Shown here one piece after another: positions 9,297-21,045 of a DNA stretch of 35,957 bases (positions are counted from its first letter, which is position 1; each line of letters starts with the position of its first letter). The DNA is from Acidisphaera sp. S103 (GTDB lineage: Bacteria; Pseudomonadota; Alphaproteobacteria; Acetobacterales; Acetobacteraceae), in contig NZ_LMUJ01000079.1 of NCBI RefSeq assembly GCF_009765975.1, positions 109,930-145,886 of the forward strand, read 5' to 3'. The translations under genes were made by a program, and so were the position numbers. The notes under the pieces were generated by a model, which worked only from the letters and a program-made list of their open reading frames with translations, had not been told where the DNA came from and did not search any database.

Positions 9297-9688
9297 CCAG
9301 CCTGGCAAACCTGCCCAATTTCCTGCTGTATTTTGGCGCGTCCGTCGTGTTGTTCGCGGCGTTCCTCACCGCCTACACAAAAGTTGTGCCTTTGCACGAA
9401 TGGAAACTGATCCGGGATGGCAACACCGCCGTCGCCCTGGTCCTCGGCGCCGCGATGGTGGGCTTCGCCATGCCGCTGGCGGTCGCGATCGTCCGTTCCG
9501 GAAATCTGCTCGACATGGCGGTGTGGGCGGTTGTTTCGTTGCTTCTACAACTGCTTTGCTTCGGCGCGTTGCGGCTGCTGCGCCGGGATGCCAGTGCCGC
9601 TCTGGCGCGCGGCGACATGGCGGAGGCCACCCTGCTGGCCGCCGGGTCCATCGCGCTCGGTCTGCTCAACGCGGCTTGTCTGACATAA
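9293..9688 (+). CDS. DUF350 (YjfL-like) inner-membrane protein
   Basis: A 131-residue protein with four hydrophobic segments (about residues 8-25, 45-70, 75-100 and 110-130). This is half of the duplicated DUF350/YjfL fold, and the family's single-repeat size is normal in proteobacteria. The start ATG at 9293 overlaps the stop of the YgiC-like ligase (ATGA), which indicates translational coupling. The last 23 bp (9666-9688) overlap the tail of the convergent TPR-glycosyltransferase gene. The family is regularly linked with YgiC/YjfC ligases and envelope-stress genes, so a role in membrane homeostasis is likely, but no activity is assigned. Confidence 0.82.
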   Translation: MTSLANLPNFLLYFGASVVLFAAFLTAYTKVVPLHEWKLIRDGNTAVALVLGAAMVGFAMPLAVAIVRSGNLLDMAVWAVVSLLLQLLCFGALRLLRRDASAALARGDMAEATLLAAGSIALGLLNAACLT

Positions 9689-11735
9689 CCAGCATCGCTG
9701 CGACCTCCGACACCACGTCCTTCCACACGCCCGGCACGCGCTGGGTGAACAGTCGCATCGTCGGATACCATGGCGTATCGGTCCGGTCCCACATCCAGCG
9801 CCAACAGCGGTCGAACCGGTTCAGCATCCAGACCGGCTTGCCCAGCGCGCCCGCGGTGTGCGCGACGGCGGTATCGACAGTGATCACCAGATCCAGCCCG
9901 TCGATCAGCGCCGCGGTATCGGCGAAGTCGTCCAACTCATCCGTCCAGTCGATGATCGGCGGAACGGCGGCAGCCCCTTTCTGGAGCGACACGAACGTCA
10001 CGCCGTCCACCGCCAGCAGCGGCGCAAGACGCTCCAGTGCGATCGACCGTCTTCGGTCCATCAGAAATGCCGTCCGATTATGACGCCTCGGATCGCCAGC
10101 CCACGCCAACCCGATCTTCAGGCCCGGCAACGCGGCCAGCCGCGTGCGCCACGCCGCGGCGGCATCCGGATCGGCATGCAGGTAGGGGCCGCCGGTCGCC
10201 ACGTCTTCCATACCCAGATCCAGCACGGCGATCAGGCTCATCAGCGGGACGTAGCAGTCGTAAACCGGGGCCGGCTCACCCGGGACGGCGATCTCCGACA
10301 CGCCGGCCAGACCCCGCATCAGGCGGCGCAACGGCTTCTCCACACCCAGGATTACACGGGCGCCGCGATCCGCCACAAAGCGGGCGAAGCGGCTGAACTG
10401 GATCGCGTCGCCGAGCCCTTGCTCCGATGCCAGCAGTACGCGCTTGCCGCGGAGATCCGATGCCCCGTCCCACCGTGGTCCGCTGAAGGTCGGCAGCGCA
10501 TCCGTCCAGGGCTGTTGCCGCAGCCGGGTCTCATAGCCTCGCCATCCCTCACACCATGCGCCGGCTCGAAGCTGACAGAGACTGACGCTCATCAGGGCGT
10601 CGTCGTACCCGGGGCGCACGGCCAGGGCCTTTTGATAGGTCTCCAGCGCCTCCGCATGACGCTGTAATGATTGCAGGGTGCCTCCCCGGTTCATCAGCGC
10701 GGTCAGGTTGTCCGGATCCAGCGCCAGCGCCCTGTTGTAACAAGCCAGTGCCGCATCGTATCGCTGCAGGTCGTGGAACAGGTTGCCCCGATCGATCAAG
10801 GCTGGCACATGATCTGGGGCCAACGCCAGGGCGCGGTCCAGGTCCGCCTTGGCCCCGTCCCACGCTTCCAGCACCCAGAACGCGCTGCCGCGCGCGGCCA
10901 ATGCCTCCAGATGATCCGGCGCGGCGGTCAGCACGGCGGTGAGGGGTTCCACCGCGTCCGCGTGCCGGTTCAAGGCATGCAGCAGCAAACCGCGCTGCAA
11001 CCGGGCGGCAAGATTTTCGGGGGCCAGCGTCAGCGCATGCTCGAAGGCGGCGAGTGCCTCCTCGCCCCGGGCCTGGGCCTCCAACGCGAACCCCAGGTTC
11101 AACCACGCCCCCAGGTGGTCCGGCCGGCCAGCTAGCGCCGCTCTGAACGCCGCTTCCGCCGCATCGTAAGCCTGCTGGCGCAGCAGGACATAGCCGCGGT
11201 TGTAGTGCGCCTCGGTGTGGTCGGGGCGCAGGTGCAGCACCTGATCGTAGCATCGCAGGGCCTCGTCCAGGCGGCCGCTTGCCGTGAGTGTCGCACCCAA
11301 ATCGCCCCATATCGCTACGTCGGTGGGGACCAGGGTCAGCGCCCGCGCATAACGGTCCACCGCCTCGGCCGATCGTCCCAGCGTATGCAGCGTTCGGGCC
11401 GCGGCGGTCAGCGCGCCAACATGGTTCGGCGACCATGCCAGGCAGGCCAAAAACGCGCCCAACGCCAACTCGGTCTCGCCTTGGGCGAGAAACAGGCCGC
11501 CCAGATTGAAATGCGGTGATGCGGCGCCGGGATTGACCGCGATCGCCTGCTGGATCAGCGCGATGCCCTCCGCCGTCTTGCCCATGGCGCCCCGGGCCAC
11601 GCCCAGCAGGTGCAGCGCGTCGTGGTTCCCCGGCCGCACCGCCAGCACCTGCCGGTACAGATCGCAGGCCGCCGACAGGGCGCCGCCCTGATGCTGCGCC
11701 AAGGCCGCCCGCAAAAGACCGTCAGGATCGCTCAT
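9666..11735 (-). CDS. TPR protein with C-terminal glycosyltransferase-like domain
   Basis: A 689-residue cytoplasmic protein. Roughly residues 1-400 are eleven or more tandem 34-residue TPR units with the usual W/L-G-Y-A-F-P spacing, for example LGAWLNLGFALEAQARGEEALAAFEHALTLAP. The last 250 residues resemble the GT-B glycosyltransferase module of bacterial TPR-glycosyltransferases: GKRVLLASEQGLGDAIQFSRF, KIGLAWAGDPRRHNRTAF, and LDLVITVDTAVAHTAGALG followed by KPVWML. This architecture is common in alphaproteobacteria and is usually linked to protein or polysaccharide glycosylation, but acceptor and sugar are unknown. The 3' end overlaps the DUF350 gene by 23 bp in convergent orientation. The intergenic region to ileS (11736-11955) is shared with a divergent promoter. 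Confidence 0.82.
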   Translation of the reverse strand: MSDPDGLLRAALAQHQGGALSAACDLYRQVLAVRPGNHDALHLLGVARGAMGKTAEGIALIQQAIAVNPGAASPHFNLGGLFLAQGETELALGAFLACLAWSPNHVGALTAAARTLHTLGRSAEAVDRYARALTLVPTDVAIWGDLGATLTASGRLDEALRCYDQVLHLRPDHTEAHYNRGYVLLRQQAYDAAEAAFRAALAGRPDHLGAWLNLGFALEAQARGEEALAAFEHALTLAPENLAARLQRGLLLHALNRHADAVEPLTAVLTAAPDHLEALAARGSAFWVLEAWDGAKADLDRALALAPDHVPALIDRGNLFHDLQRYDAALACYNRALALDPDNLTALMNRGGTLQSLQRHAEALETYQKALAVRPGYDDALMSVSLCQLRAGAWCEGWRGYETRLRQQPWTDALPTFSGPRWDGASDLRGKRVLLASEQGLGDAIQFSRFARFVADRGARVILGVEKPLRRLMRGLAGVSEIAVPGEPAPVYDCYVPLMSLIAVLDLGMEDVATGGPYLHADPDAAAAWRTRLAALPGLKIGLAWAGDPRRHNRTAFLMDRRRSIALERLAPLLAVDGVTFVSLQKGAAAVPPIIDWTDELDDFADTAALIDGLDLVITVDTAVAHTAGALGKPVWMLNRFDRCWRWMWDRTDTPWYPTMRLFTQRVPGVWKDVVSEVAAMLVMSDKPR

Positions 11736-11825
11736 GCTCGTTTTATCGCTGGCTGAAACGCCTGAGGCAAAGCCGAAATCATCACCTCGCCGTTGTCACA
11801 TCGCCCGATTTGGCCCGCGATTCGG

Positions 11826-11861
11826 CTGCCCCCTGATCTGCCCCCTGATCCGCCCCCTGGT
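11826..11861. repeat. Three 12-bp tandem repeats in the ileS upstream region
   Basis: Two exact copies of CTGCCCCCTGAT are followed by one variant CCGCCCCCTGGT, head to tail, between the TPR-glycosyltransferase start and ileS. They lie about 95-130 bp before the ileS ATG. Function unknown; copy number could vary by slippage. Confidence 0.7.
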
Positions 11862-11955
11862 CCGGCATGGTCGAGGCGACCACATCCGTGTATAGGCTGG
11901 CCCCCTGCATCGCCGGCGACACCCGGACGCCCGCCCTTTGCCTAACGGAACCGCT

Positions 11956-14762
<2,807 letters not shown>

Positions 14763-14766
<4 letters not shown>

Positions 14767-15284
14767 CCCGACCGAACCTCGTACCGCTGGGTGTGATCGC
14801 CGGGCTGATCGTATTGGCCGCCGACCAGGCCAGCAAATGGTGGGTCCTGAACGGCCTGAAACTGCCCGAACTCGGCCAGGTCAGGCTGCTGCCTGTGCTT
14901 AACCTGACCATGGTGCGCAACACCGGCGTGACGTTCGGCCTGTTAAACGGTCTCGGGGATTGGGGCCACGTCCTGCTGTCGGCCGTCGCCCTGGCCGTCG
15001 TCGTCGCCCTAGGCGTCTGGTTGTACCGGGCAGAGAACAAGATGGTCGCCCTGGCGATCGGCGCCATCGCCGGCGGCGCCATCGGCAACGTCATCGATCG
15101 CGTTCGTTTCGGATGGGTGGTCGATTTCATCCAGGCGCACATCGATACGCGCTGGGGCGATTATTCCTGGTATGTATTCAACGTCGCGGACGCCGCGATC
15201 GTCTGCGGCGTGGCGGCGTTGATCCTGGACGCGCAATTCTCCAAGCGGCGCAAGGAACAGTCGATTCCCACCAGCCCGCCCTGA
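14763..15284 (+). CDS. lspA: Lipoprotein signal peptidase (signal peptidase II)
   Basis: A 173-residue inner-membrane aspartyl protease that removes signal peptides from prolipoproteins. Four membrane segments are visible. The two catalytic aspartates sit in the family motifs GNVIDRV (Asp112) and FNVADAAI (Asp143). The conserved N-terminal DQASKWWV (residues 21-28) and the MVRNTGVTFGLL segment are also present. The start at 14763 overlaps the ileS stop by four bases, implying translational coupling. Length is normal and nothing is missing. A possible substrate of the pathway is encoded at 33823-34293. Confidence 0.96.
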
Positions 15285-15386
15285 CACGACCCGCTTGCGT
15301 CGCGATCCCGCTTCCCCGTCGCTCTTGCCAGCCGGCGCAAACCGTGTCGGGATCATTGGCACAAGACCAATCAGCGGGGGTAAAGC

Positions 15387-16703
15387 ATGGCCGTCAGTTC
15401 GGTTTCGCCCAGGATGCGGCGCATGCAATGGATCGCGGTCGGGTTGGCAACCGCCGCCATCGCGCTGAATTACATCGACCGTTCCACACTCGCGATCGGC
15501 AACGTGACGATCCGGCGGGAGTTCGGTTTGACCGCCACCGAGATCGGCGCGCTGCAATCCTTCTGGTCGCTCACCTACGCCTGCTTCCAGATCCCCGTCG
15601 GATTCCTGCTGGACCGGCTGGGCCCCCGCTACCTGGTCGGATTGGCCCTGATCGCATGGTCCGCCGCGCAGGCGGCCGGCGGACTGGCGGGCAGCTACGT
15701 CCAACTGATGTGGGCGCGCATTGCCCTTGGGGCCACCGAAAGCCCGGCCTTCCCCGGCGCCGTCCGCGTCACCAGCGACTGGTTCCACGTCAAGGACCGA
15801 GGCAAGCCGACCGGCGTCTATAACTCCGGCGGCAGCATCGGGCCGGCCATCGCCCCGCCACTGCTGACCGCGCTGATGCTGGGCTTTGGTTGGCGGATGA
15901 TGTTCATCACCATGGGGATCGCCGGTCTGTTCGGCGCCCTGGTGTGGTTCAAAATCTACCGCGATCCCGCCAAGACAGTGCTGGAGCCCCAGGACGAGGC
16001 CTACCTGGCGGAAAACCGCGCCGCCGAGGCGCCGGTGGAACTGCGCAACTGGGGCCGTCTGTTCCGTTTCCGCTCCGTCTGGGGCCTGGCCCTGGGTGCG
16101 TTCTGCACCGGCTACGCGGTGTGGATGTACCAGACCTGGCTGCCGGCCTATCTGGAAATGCAGCAGCATATCAGCATCGCCAAGACCGGGTTCCTGGCGA
16201 TGATCCCGCTGATCTTCTCCGTCCTCGGCGCCTGGGCGGGGGGCTGGGTCACCGACCGCCTGGCCCATGGCGGCATGGAAATCGTCGCCAGCCGCCGGTT
16301 ACCCGCCATTCTGGGGCTGCTGGCGTCCGGCCTGTTCACCATCATCGCCGCCACCGCCGGCAATGCGACCGAGGCGGTGATCTTCATCTCCGCCGCGATG
16401 TTCTTCCTGTCGCTGGGGATCGCCGGGAAGTGGACGCTGATCACGGCGGTGGCGCCGCAGTCGTATTGCACCTCGATCGCCAGCATCCAGAATTTCGGTG
16501 GCTACATCGGCGGGACGGTGTCGCCGCTGGTCACCGGAATGGTGGTCGATCTCACTGGATCGTTCGTGATCGCGCTGGCGATCGGCGCCGCGATCACCAT
16601 TCTGGGCGCGGTCGCCTTGCAGACCATGGTTCGCTCGCCGGTTTCGTCCGCGGCGCTGGAAGCCGGCGGCCCGCCGCGCGCGCCGGTACCGAGACGGGCC
16701 TAA
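15387..16703 (+). CDS. MFS transporter, anion:cation symporter (ACS) type
   Basis: A 438-residue 12-helix inner-membrane transporter. The first loop reads NYIDRSTLAIGN and the segment after helix 2 reads GFLLDRLGPRYLVG, typical of the ACS branch (hexuronate, glucarate and other organic anion carriers). The region ATESPAFPGAVRVTSDWF is another ACS hallmark. The ATG follows AGCGGGGGTAAAGC, a usable ribosome binding site. It is separated from lspA by about 100 bp and has no catabolic neighbours, so the anion cannot be named. It ends 12 bp from the convergent dnaN gene. Confidence 0.87.
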   Translation: MAVSSVSPRMRRMQWIAVGLATAAIALNYIDRSTLAIGNVTIRREFGLTATEIGALQSFWSLTYACFQIPVGFLLDRLGPRYLVGLALIAWSAAQAAGGLAGSYVQLMWARIALGATESPAFPGAVRVTSDWFHVKDRGKPTGVYNSGGSIGPAIAPPLLTALMLGFGWRMMFITMGIAGLFGALVWFKIYRDPAKTVLEPQDEAYLAENRAAEAPVELRNWGRLFRFRSVWGLALGAFCTGYAVWMYQTWLPAYLEMQQHISIAKTGFLAMIPLIFSVLGAWAGGWVTDRLAHGGMEIVASRRLPAILGLLASGLFTIIAATAGNATEAVIFISAAMFFLSLGIAGKWTLITAVAPQSYCTSIASIQNFGGYIGGTVSPLVTGMVVDLTGSFVIALAIGAAITILGAVALQTMVRSPVSSAALEAGGPPRAPVPRRA

Positions 16704-16715
16704 ACCTGCCCCCCG

Positions 16716-17840
16716 CTAAACCCGCATCGGCATCAAAACGTAAAGCGCGCTGGAGTCACCGGCGTCCTGCACCACGGTCGGCGCGGAGCCGTCGGCGAAG
16801 CGGAATTCCACCTGTTCCGGGATCTGGTCGGTGATGTCGTTCAAGTAGCGCGCCTGGAACCCGATCTCCAGCGGACCGGCGTCGTATTTGACATGGTCGG
16901 CGTCGAGTTCCTCGGTCGCCGTCCCCTGTTCTGGATTGGACGCGGTCAGCACCAGCAGGTCGCGCGCCAGCGACAGCTTCACCGGACGCGACCGTTCCGA
17001 GGAAATCGCCGCCACGCGGCCCACCGCGTCGGCGAAGTCCTTCTTGCCCACCCGCAGCACCTTGTCGTTGCCGCGCGGAATCACCCGCTCGTATTCCGGG
17101 AAGGTGCCGTCGATCAGCTTGCTTGTGAGAAGCATCTGGTCGGCATGGAACTGGATGCGGGTGTCGGACAGCGCCACCTCCACATTGCCGGTGACCTCAT
17201 CCAGCAGCTTCCGCAGCTCGTTCACCGTCTTACGAGGGATGATGACACCGGGCATCGTCGCCGCCCCCTCGGGCAGCGGTTCCTCCACACGCGCCAGCCG
17301 ATGGCCGTCGGTGGCGACCGCGCGCAGCACCGGCGTGCCCTCACTGTCGGCGTGATGCAGATAGATGCCGTTCAGGTAGTAGCGAGTCTCCTCGGTGCTG
17401 ATCGCGAACTTGGTGCGGTCGATCAGCGCCCGCAGCGTCAGCGCGGTCAGGTTGAACTTGTGCGGCAGGCTGCCGGCGGTCATCGACGGGAAATCCTCGA
17501 CCGGCAGCACCGTCAGCTTGGTGTCGTACCGCCCGGCCCGCAGCGACAACTGGGCGTCACCACCGGGATGATCCAGTTCCACCTCCGCCCCGTCGGGCAG
17601 TTTGCGGACGATTTCGTACAGCGTCGCCGCTGGGGCCGTGCAGGCGCCGTTGCGCGAGGACGAAGCCGGCACATCCTCGACGATGGCGATCTCCATGTCC
17701 GTGGCGGTCAGCGTCAGCTTGCCGTCCCGCACGGCGATCATGACGTTCGCCAGGATGGGGATGGTGTTGCGCCGCTCCACCACACTCTGGACGTGGGCCA
17801 GCGCCTTGATCAAGACGGCGCGGTCGGCCTTGAGCTTCAT
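16716..17840 (-). CDS. dnaN: DNA polymerase III beta subunit (sliding clamp)
   Basis: A 374-residue ring-forming processivity clamp with three repeated clamp domains. Recognisable segments are LTLTATDMEIAIVED, the RTKFAISTEETRYYLNGIYL stretch, RAVATDGHRLAR, VIIPRKTVNELRKLL and the C-terminal YVLMPMRV. The start at 17840 (MKLKADRAVL) has AGGAAACAG just upstream. Longer in-frame readings to 17945 add a non-homologous N-terminus. No dnaA, recF or gyrB flanks it, so it is not in the textbook dnaA-dnaN-recF cluster. The 172 bp between it and marC-like 18013-18672 presumably hold its promoter. Confidence 0.96.
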   Translation of the reverse strand: MKLKADRAVLIKALAHVQSVVERRNTIPILANVMIAVRDGKLTLTATDMEIAIVEDVPASSSRNGACTAPAATLYEIVRKLPDGAEVELDHPGGDAQLSLRAGRYDTKLTVLPVEDFPSMTAGSLPHKFNLTALTLRALIDRTKFAISTEETRYYLNGIYLHHADSEGTPVLRAVATDGHRLARVEEPLPEGAATMPGVIIPRKTVNELRKLLDEVTGNVEVALSDTRIQFHADQMLLTSKLIDGTFPEYERVIPRGNDKVLRVGKKDFADAVGRVAAISSERSRPVKLSLARDLLVLTASNPEQGTATEELDADHVKYDAGPLEIGFQARYLNDITDQIPEQVEFRFADGSAPTVVQDAGDSSALYVLMPMRV

Positions 17841-18012
17841 GGTCTGTTTCCTACTTGGGTCCGGCCGCCGCTTCTGATCCCCGCACGGCGGGGAAGCAAG
17901 CGAATCGCACAACGGAGTGTAGCAAGGCGGCGGAAGGTCCGCCAAGGACCGTCATGCGGTTCCGGGCGGTTGGACTGAGGTTTCCTGTGCGATGGCCCAA
18001 CCACGGCAACCA

Positions 18013-18672
18013 CTACCGCCCCGCCAGCAGCGGCCCCAGCACATCCTCCACTCCGGTAATCAAAATCTGCACCCCGATGCACAGCAGCAGGAACGCCGAC
18101 ACCCGCGTAATCGTCCGCGTCCCGGTCGGCCCCATCATCCGCGTCAACCGGTCGGCATAGTTGTAGGTGACCCAGATCACCGCCGTCATCGCCACCGCCG
18201 CCGCGGTCATCCCCAGAAAGAACCAGCCCAGCCCTCCGAACAACCGAGGGTGCCCCGCCCCCAGGGCAACCGCCACCGAGATCGTACCCGGCCCGGTGGT
18301 AAACGGAATGGTCAGCGGGAACAGCGCGATATCCTCGAACCCTTCCGCCGAGGCCGCCTGCTCCTGCTTCCGGTCTTCCTGCACCTCCGGCGCGTTCAGC
18401 AGGTGCCAGCCGCTCAGCGCCACCACCAGCCCGCCAGCCACCCGCAGCGCGGCCAGCGTGATGCCGAAGAACGCCAGCACATACGATCCCGCCCACAGCG
18501 CGCCCATCATCACGGCCAGCGAATTCAGCGCCACCAAACGAGCCAGCCGCGCCCGCGCCTCCTGCGGCCGGCTGGCCGTCACACCGCGGAAGATAAACGC
18601 GCCGCTGATCGGATTGACGATGGAAAACAATGCCGGAAAACCGAGCAGAAACGCTTGCGCGGCTTCCAGCAC
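18013..18672 (-). CDS. MarC family (UPF0056) membrane protein
   Basis: A 219-residue inner-membrane protein with six hydrophobic segments and the MarC family marks: FSIVNPISGAFIF near the N-terminus and PLTIPFTTGPGTISVAVALG in the middle. The start lies 7 bp after the amidase stop on the same strand, so the two are probably co-transcribed. Function of the family is not settled; older links to multiple antibiotic resistance were not upheld for E. coli MarC. Confidence 0.9.
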   Translation of the reverse strand: MLEAAQAFLLGFPALFSIVNPISGAFIFRGVTASRPQEARARLARLVALNSLAVMMGALWAGSYVLAFFGITLAALRVAGGLVVALSGWHLLNAPEVQEDRKQEQAASAEGFEDIALFPLTIPFTTGPGTISVAVALGAGHPRLFGGLGWFFLGMTAAAVAMTAVIWVTYNYADRLTRMMGPTGTRTITRVSAFLLLCIGVQILITGVEDVLGPLLAGR

Positions 18673-18679
18673 GACGCGA

Positions 18680-20089
18680 TCAGCCCAGGGTAGGGCGCTT
18701 GTCGGCCCATGGCTGGATCGCCTCGAACGCTGCCGAGGCCTGCAGCACCCCCAGATCGTCGAACCGCTTGCCGACGATCTGCAACCCGACCGGCAACCCG
18801 TCCGAGGTAAACCCGCACGGCACGCTGGCCGTCGGATTCCAGGACATGTTGAACGGATAGGAGAACTCCGCCCAGCTCACCCAGTCCCATTCATGCTGTG
18901 GCCAATGCTCCGGCATCAGCCGTTCCGCCGGGAAGGCTGCCACCGACACCGACGGAGTCAGCAGAAAATCCCACCCCTCGAACCAGCGATGAATCCCGGC
19001 GATATATGCCATTTTCCGCTCTCGGGCGGCCTGGTATTCGGCGATGGAAACGTTGGTCGATGCCTTGATGCACGCGACCAGGCCCGGATCCATCCGCGAC
19101 TCCCACTTCTCCAACTGCGGCTTCAGCCGGGTCAAATGTGCCGACCAGAAAAACCGGATCAGCTCCGGCCCCGGCGCCGCCCACGGCGTGGCCACCTCCT
19201 CGACGATCGCCCCCAACTCGGAAAACCGCCGCGCCGCCGCTTTCACCAGCGCCGCGACCTCGGGATCGACCCGCGCATGCCCCAGGTCGGGGCTATACGC
19301 GATCCGCTTGCCCTTCACCCCCTCATGCAACCGAGAATGATACGCGGCGGGACCGGCTTCCAGCGTGGTGTAATCCAGCGGATGCGGACCCGCCATCACC
19401 TCCAGAAACACTGCCGCGTCCGCCACCGTCCGGGTCAGCGGCCCGTTATGCGACGTCATGTCGCCGGTGCTGACGGGATAATACGGCACCCGTCCGAAAC
19501 TGGGCTTCAACCCGAACACGCCGCAGAAATGCGCCGGCATACGGATCGATCCGGCTCCGTCGCTGCCCTGGTGCAGCGGCCCATACCCCGCCGCGCACCC
19601 CGCACCCGCCCCGGCCGACGACGCCCCCGCGTTATACCCAGACTTCCACGGGTTATGCGTGATCCCGGTCAACGGCGAGTGCGACACACCCGTCCACCCA
19701 AACTCCGACGTCGTCGTCTTGCCCAGGATGATCGCGCCCTCATCCTTGATGCGCGGAACGATCGGCGCGTCCTCGGTCGGCCGAGCGCCCTGATGGATGA
19801 AACTGCCCTGCTGGGTCGGCATGTCCTTGGTGATCGCCAGGTCCTTGATGGTCACCGGCACGCCGTGCAGCCGCCCGACGCGGTCGCCCGACATCAGCTT
19901 CGCCTCGGCCGCGCGGGCGGCGTCCATCGCCTGGTCGGCCGCGAGATACGCGAACGCATTGACCTTGGGTTCCACCGCCTCGATCCGTTCCAGCAACGCA
20001 CGCGTGGATTCGACAGGGGAGATTTGCTTGGTGCGGATCAATTCCGCGAGGCGGGTCGCCGGCAGGAAACCAAGGTCTTCGGAAGTCAT
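18680..20089 (-). CDS. Amidase signature family hydrolase
   Basis: A 469-residue enzyme of the amidase signature family, which hydrolyses carboxamides. The Ser-cisSer-Lys triad can be placed at Lys82 (VPVTIKDL), Ser158 (GASSAGAGAG) and Ser181 (GAGSIRMPA). The glycine-rich signature is slightly altered: alanines replace some of the usual glycine/serine positions. The start at 20089 follows AAAGGATAT. It lies 44 bp downstream of the SDR gene and 7 bp upstream of the MarC-family gene on the same strand, suggesting an SDR-amidase-marC transcript. Substrate cannot be predicted; GatA function is unlikely because gatB and gatC are absent. Confidence 0.88.
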   Translation of the reverse strand: MTSEDLGFLPATRLAELIRTKQISPVESTRALLERIEAVEPKVNAFAYLAADQAMDAARAAEAKLMSGDRVGRLHGVPVTIKDLAITKDMPTQQGSFIHQGARPTEDAPIVPRIKDEGAIILGKTTTSEFGWTGVSHSPLTGITHNPWKSGYNAGASSAGAGAGCAAGYGPLHQGSDGAGSIRMPAHFCGVFGLKPSFGRVPYYPVSTGDMTSHNGPLTRTVADAAVFLEVMAGPHPLDYTTLEAGPAAYHSRLHEGVKGKRIAYSPDLGHARVDPEVAALVKAAARRFSELGAIVEEVATPWAAPGPELIRFFWSAHLTRLKPQLEKWESRMDPGLVACIKASTNVSIAEYQAARERKMAYIAGIHRWFEGWDFLLTPSVSVAAFPAERLMPEHWPQHEWDWVSWAEFSYPFNMSWNPTASVPCGFTSDGLPVGLQIVGKRFDDLGVLQASAAFEAIQPWADKRPTLG

Positions 20090-20133
20090 CGCATATCCTT
20101 TTGCTGTGCGTCCAATGGTCTATCGGCGCCGGT

Positions 20134-20862
20134 TCAATATGTCGCCCGTCCGCCGGAGACGTCGAACACCGCGCCGGTGGAGAAGCTGCATTCCTCGCTG
20201 GCCAACCACAGGATCAGTGAGGCGATCTCATCGATCGCGCCGAACCGGCCGATGGGGATTTTCGACAGCATCCAGTCGATTTGCTGCTGCGTCATCTGAT
20301 CGAAGATCGGCGTCTTCACCGCCGCTGGCGTGACGCAATTGACGCGGATTTCGCTCCCCGCCAGTTCCTTCCCCAGCGACTTCGTCAACCCGATCACCCC
20401 CGCCTTCGACGCGGAGTAGGCAGACGCATTCGGATTACCCTCCTTGCCCGCGATCGAGGCGATATTGACGATCCGCCCATAGCCATTTGCCTGCATGAAC
20501 GGCACCACCGCGTGGCAGCAGTAGAAAACGCCCTTCAGGTTGATGTCGATCACCCGGTCCCAGGCCGCCACGGGATATGCCCACGTGGTCTCGTTTGGGC
20601 CGGTGATGCCCGCTGAGGCCACCAGGATGTCGATTTTTCCCAGCACGTCGGCAGTGGCCTTGGCTGCCCGGTGGACCGCATCAGGGTCGGCGACGTCCAG
20701 CGTCACCGTATGCGCCGCACCCGATCGCGCCAGCCCCGCTTCGTCCATATCCCACAAACTTAGCGTGGCACCCTCGGCCGCCAGGCGGCGGGCAACGCCG
20801 GCGCCTATCCCTGAAACGCCACCGGTGACGATGGCCGAACGTCCTGCGAACCGTTGCGCCAT
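20134..20862 (-). CDS. Short-chain dehydrogenase/reductase
   Basis: A 242-residue classical SDR oxidoreductase using NAD(P)H. The cofactor motif TGGVSGIG spans residues 13-20. The catalytic set is Asn108, Ser136, Tyr149 and Lys153 (NIASIAG, then YSASK). The C-terminus FSTGAVFDVSGGRATY is typical. Asp39 or Asp38 at the end of the second strand (LWDMDE) suggests NAD preference, an inference from the family rule. The start at 20862 is fixed by AGGAAGGAG just upstream. It may lead a minus-strand operon with the amidase and MarC-family gene. Substrate unknown. Confidence 0.9.
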   Translation of the reverse strand: MAQRFAGRSAIVTGGVSGIGAGVARRLAAEGATLSLWDMDEAGLARSGAAHTVTLDVADPDAVHRAAKATADVLGKIDILVASAGITGPNETTWAYPVAAWDRVIDINLKGVFYCCHAVVPFMQANGYGRIVNIASIAGKEGNPNASAYSASKAGVIGLTKSLGKELAGSEIRVNCVTPAAVKTPIFDQMTQQQIDWMLSKIPIGRFGAIDEIASLILWLASEECSFSTGAVFDVSGGRATY

Positions 20863-21045
20863 GCGGCGACTCCTTCCTGGGAAGCCACAGTGAAGGCCGG
20901 ACCGGCGGCCGCGACAAGATGGTTTGTCCGGCCGACGCCTCCGACGTGTCATTAATAAACACTGTAACCATTTAGTAAGCGCATCCGCCCTATGCCCCAC
21001 AAAGAGGACTGGCCTCGCAACCTCCTGGGGGCACACGTTGAGCCG

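Noticed and set aside
16716..17840. Chromosomal replication origin near dnaN
   Set aside because: No dnaA gene, no cluster of DnaA boxes and no AT-rich unwinding region is visible around dnaN.
18167..20299. 710-codon open frame antisense to MarC and amidase genes
   Set aside because: Arg/Pro-rich shadow translation across two well-supported genes.
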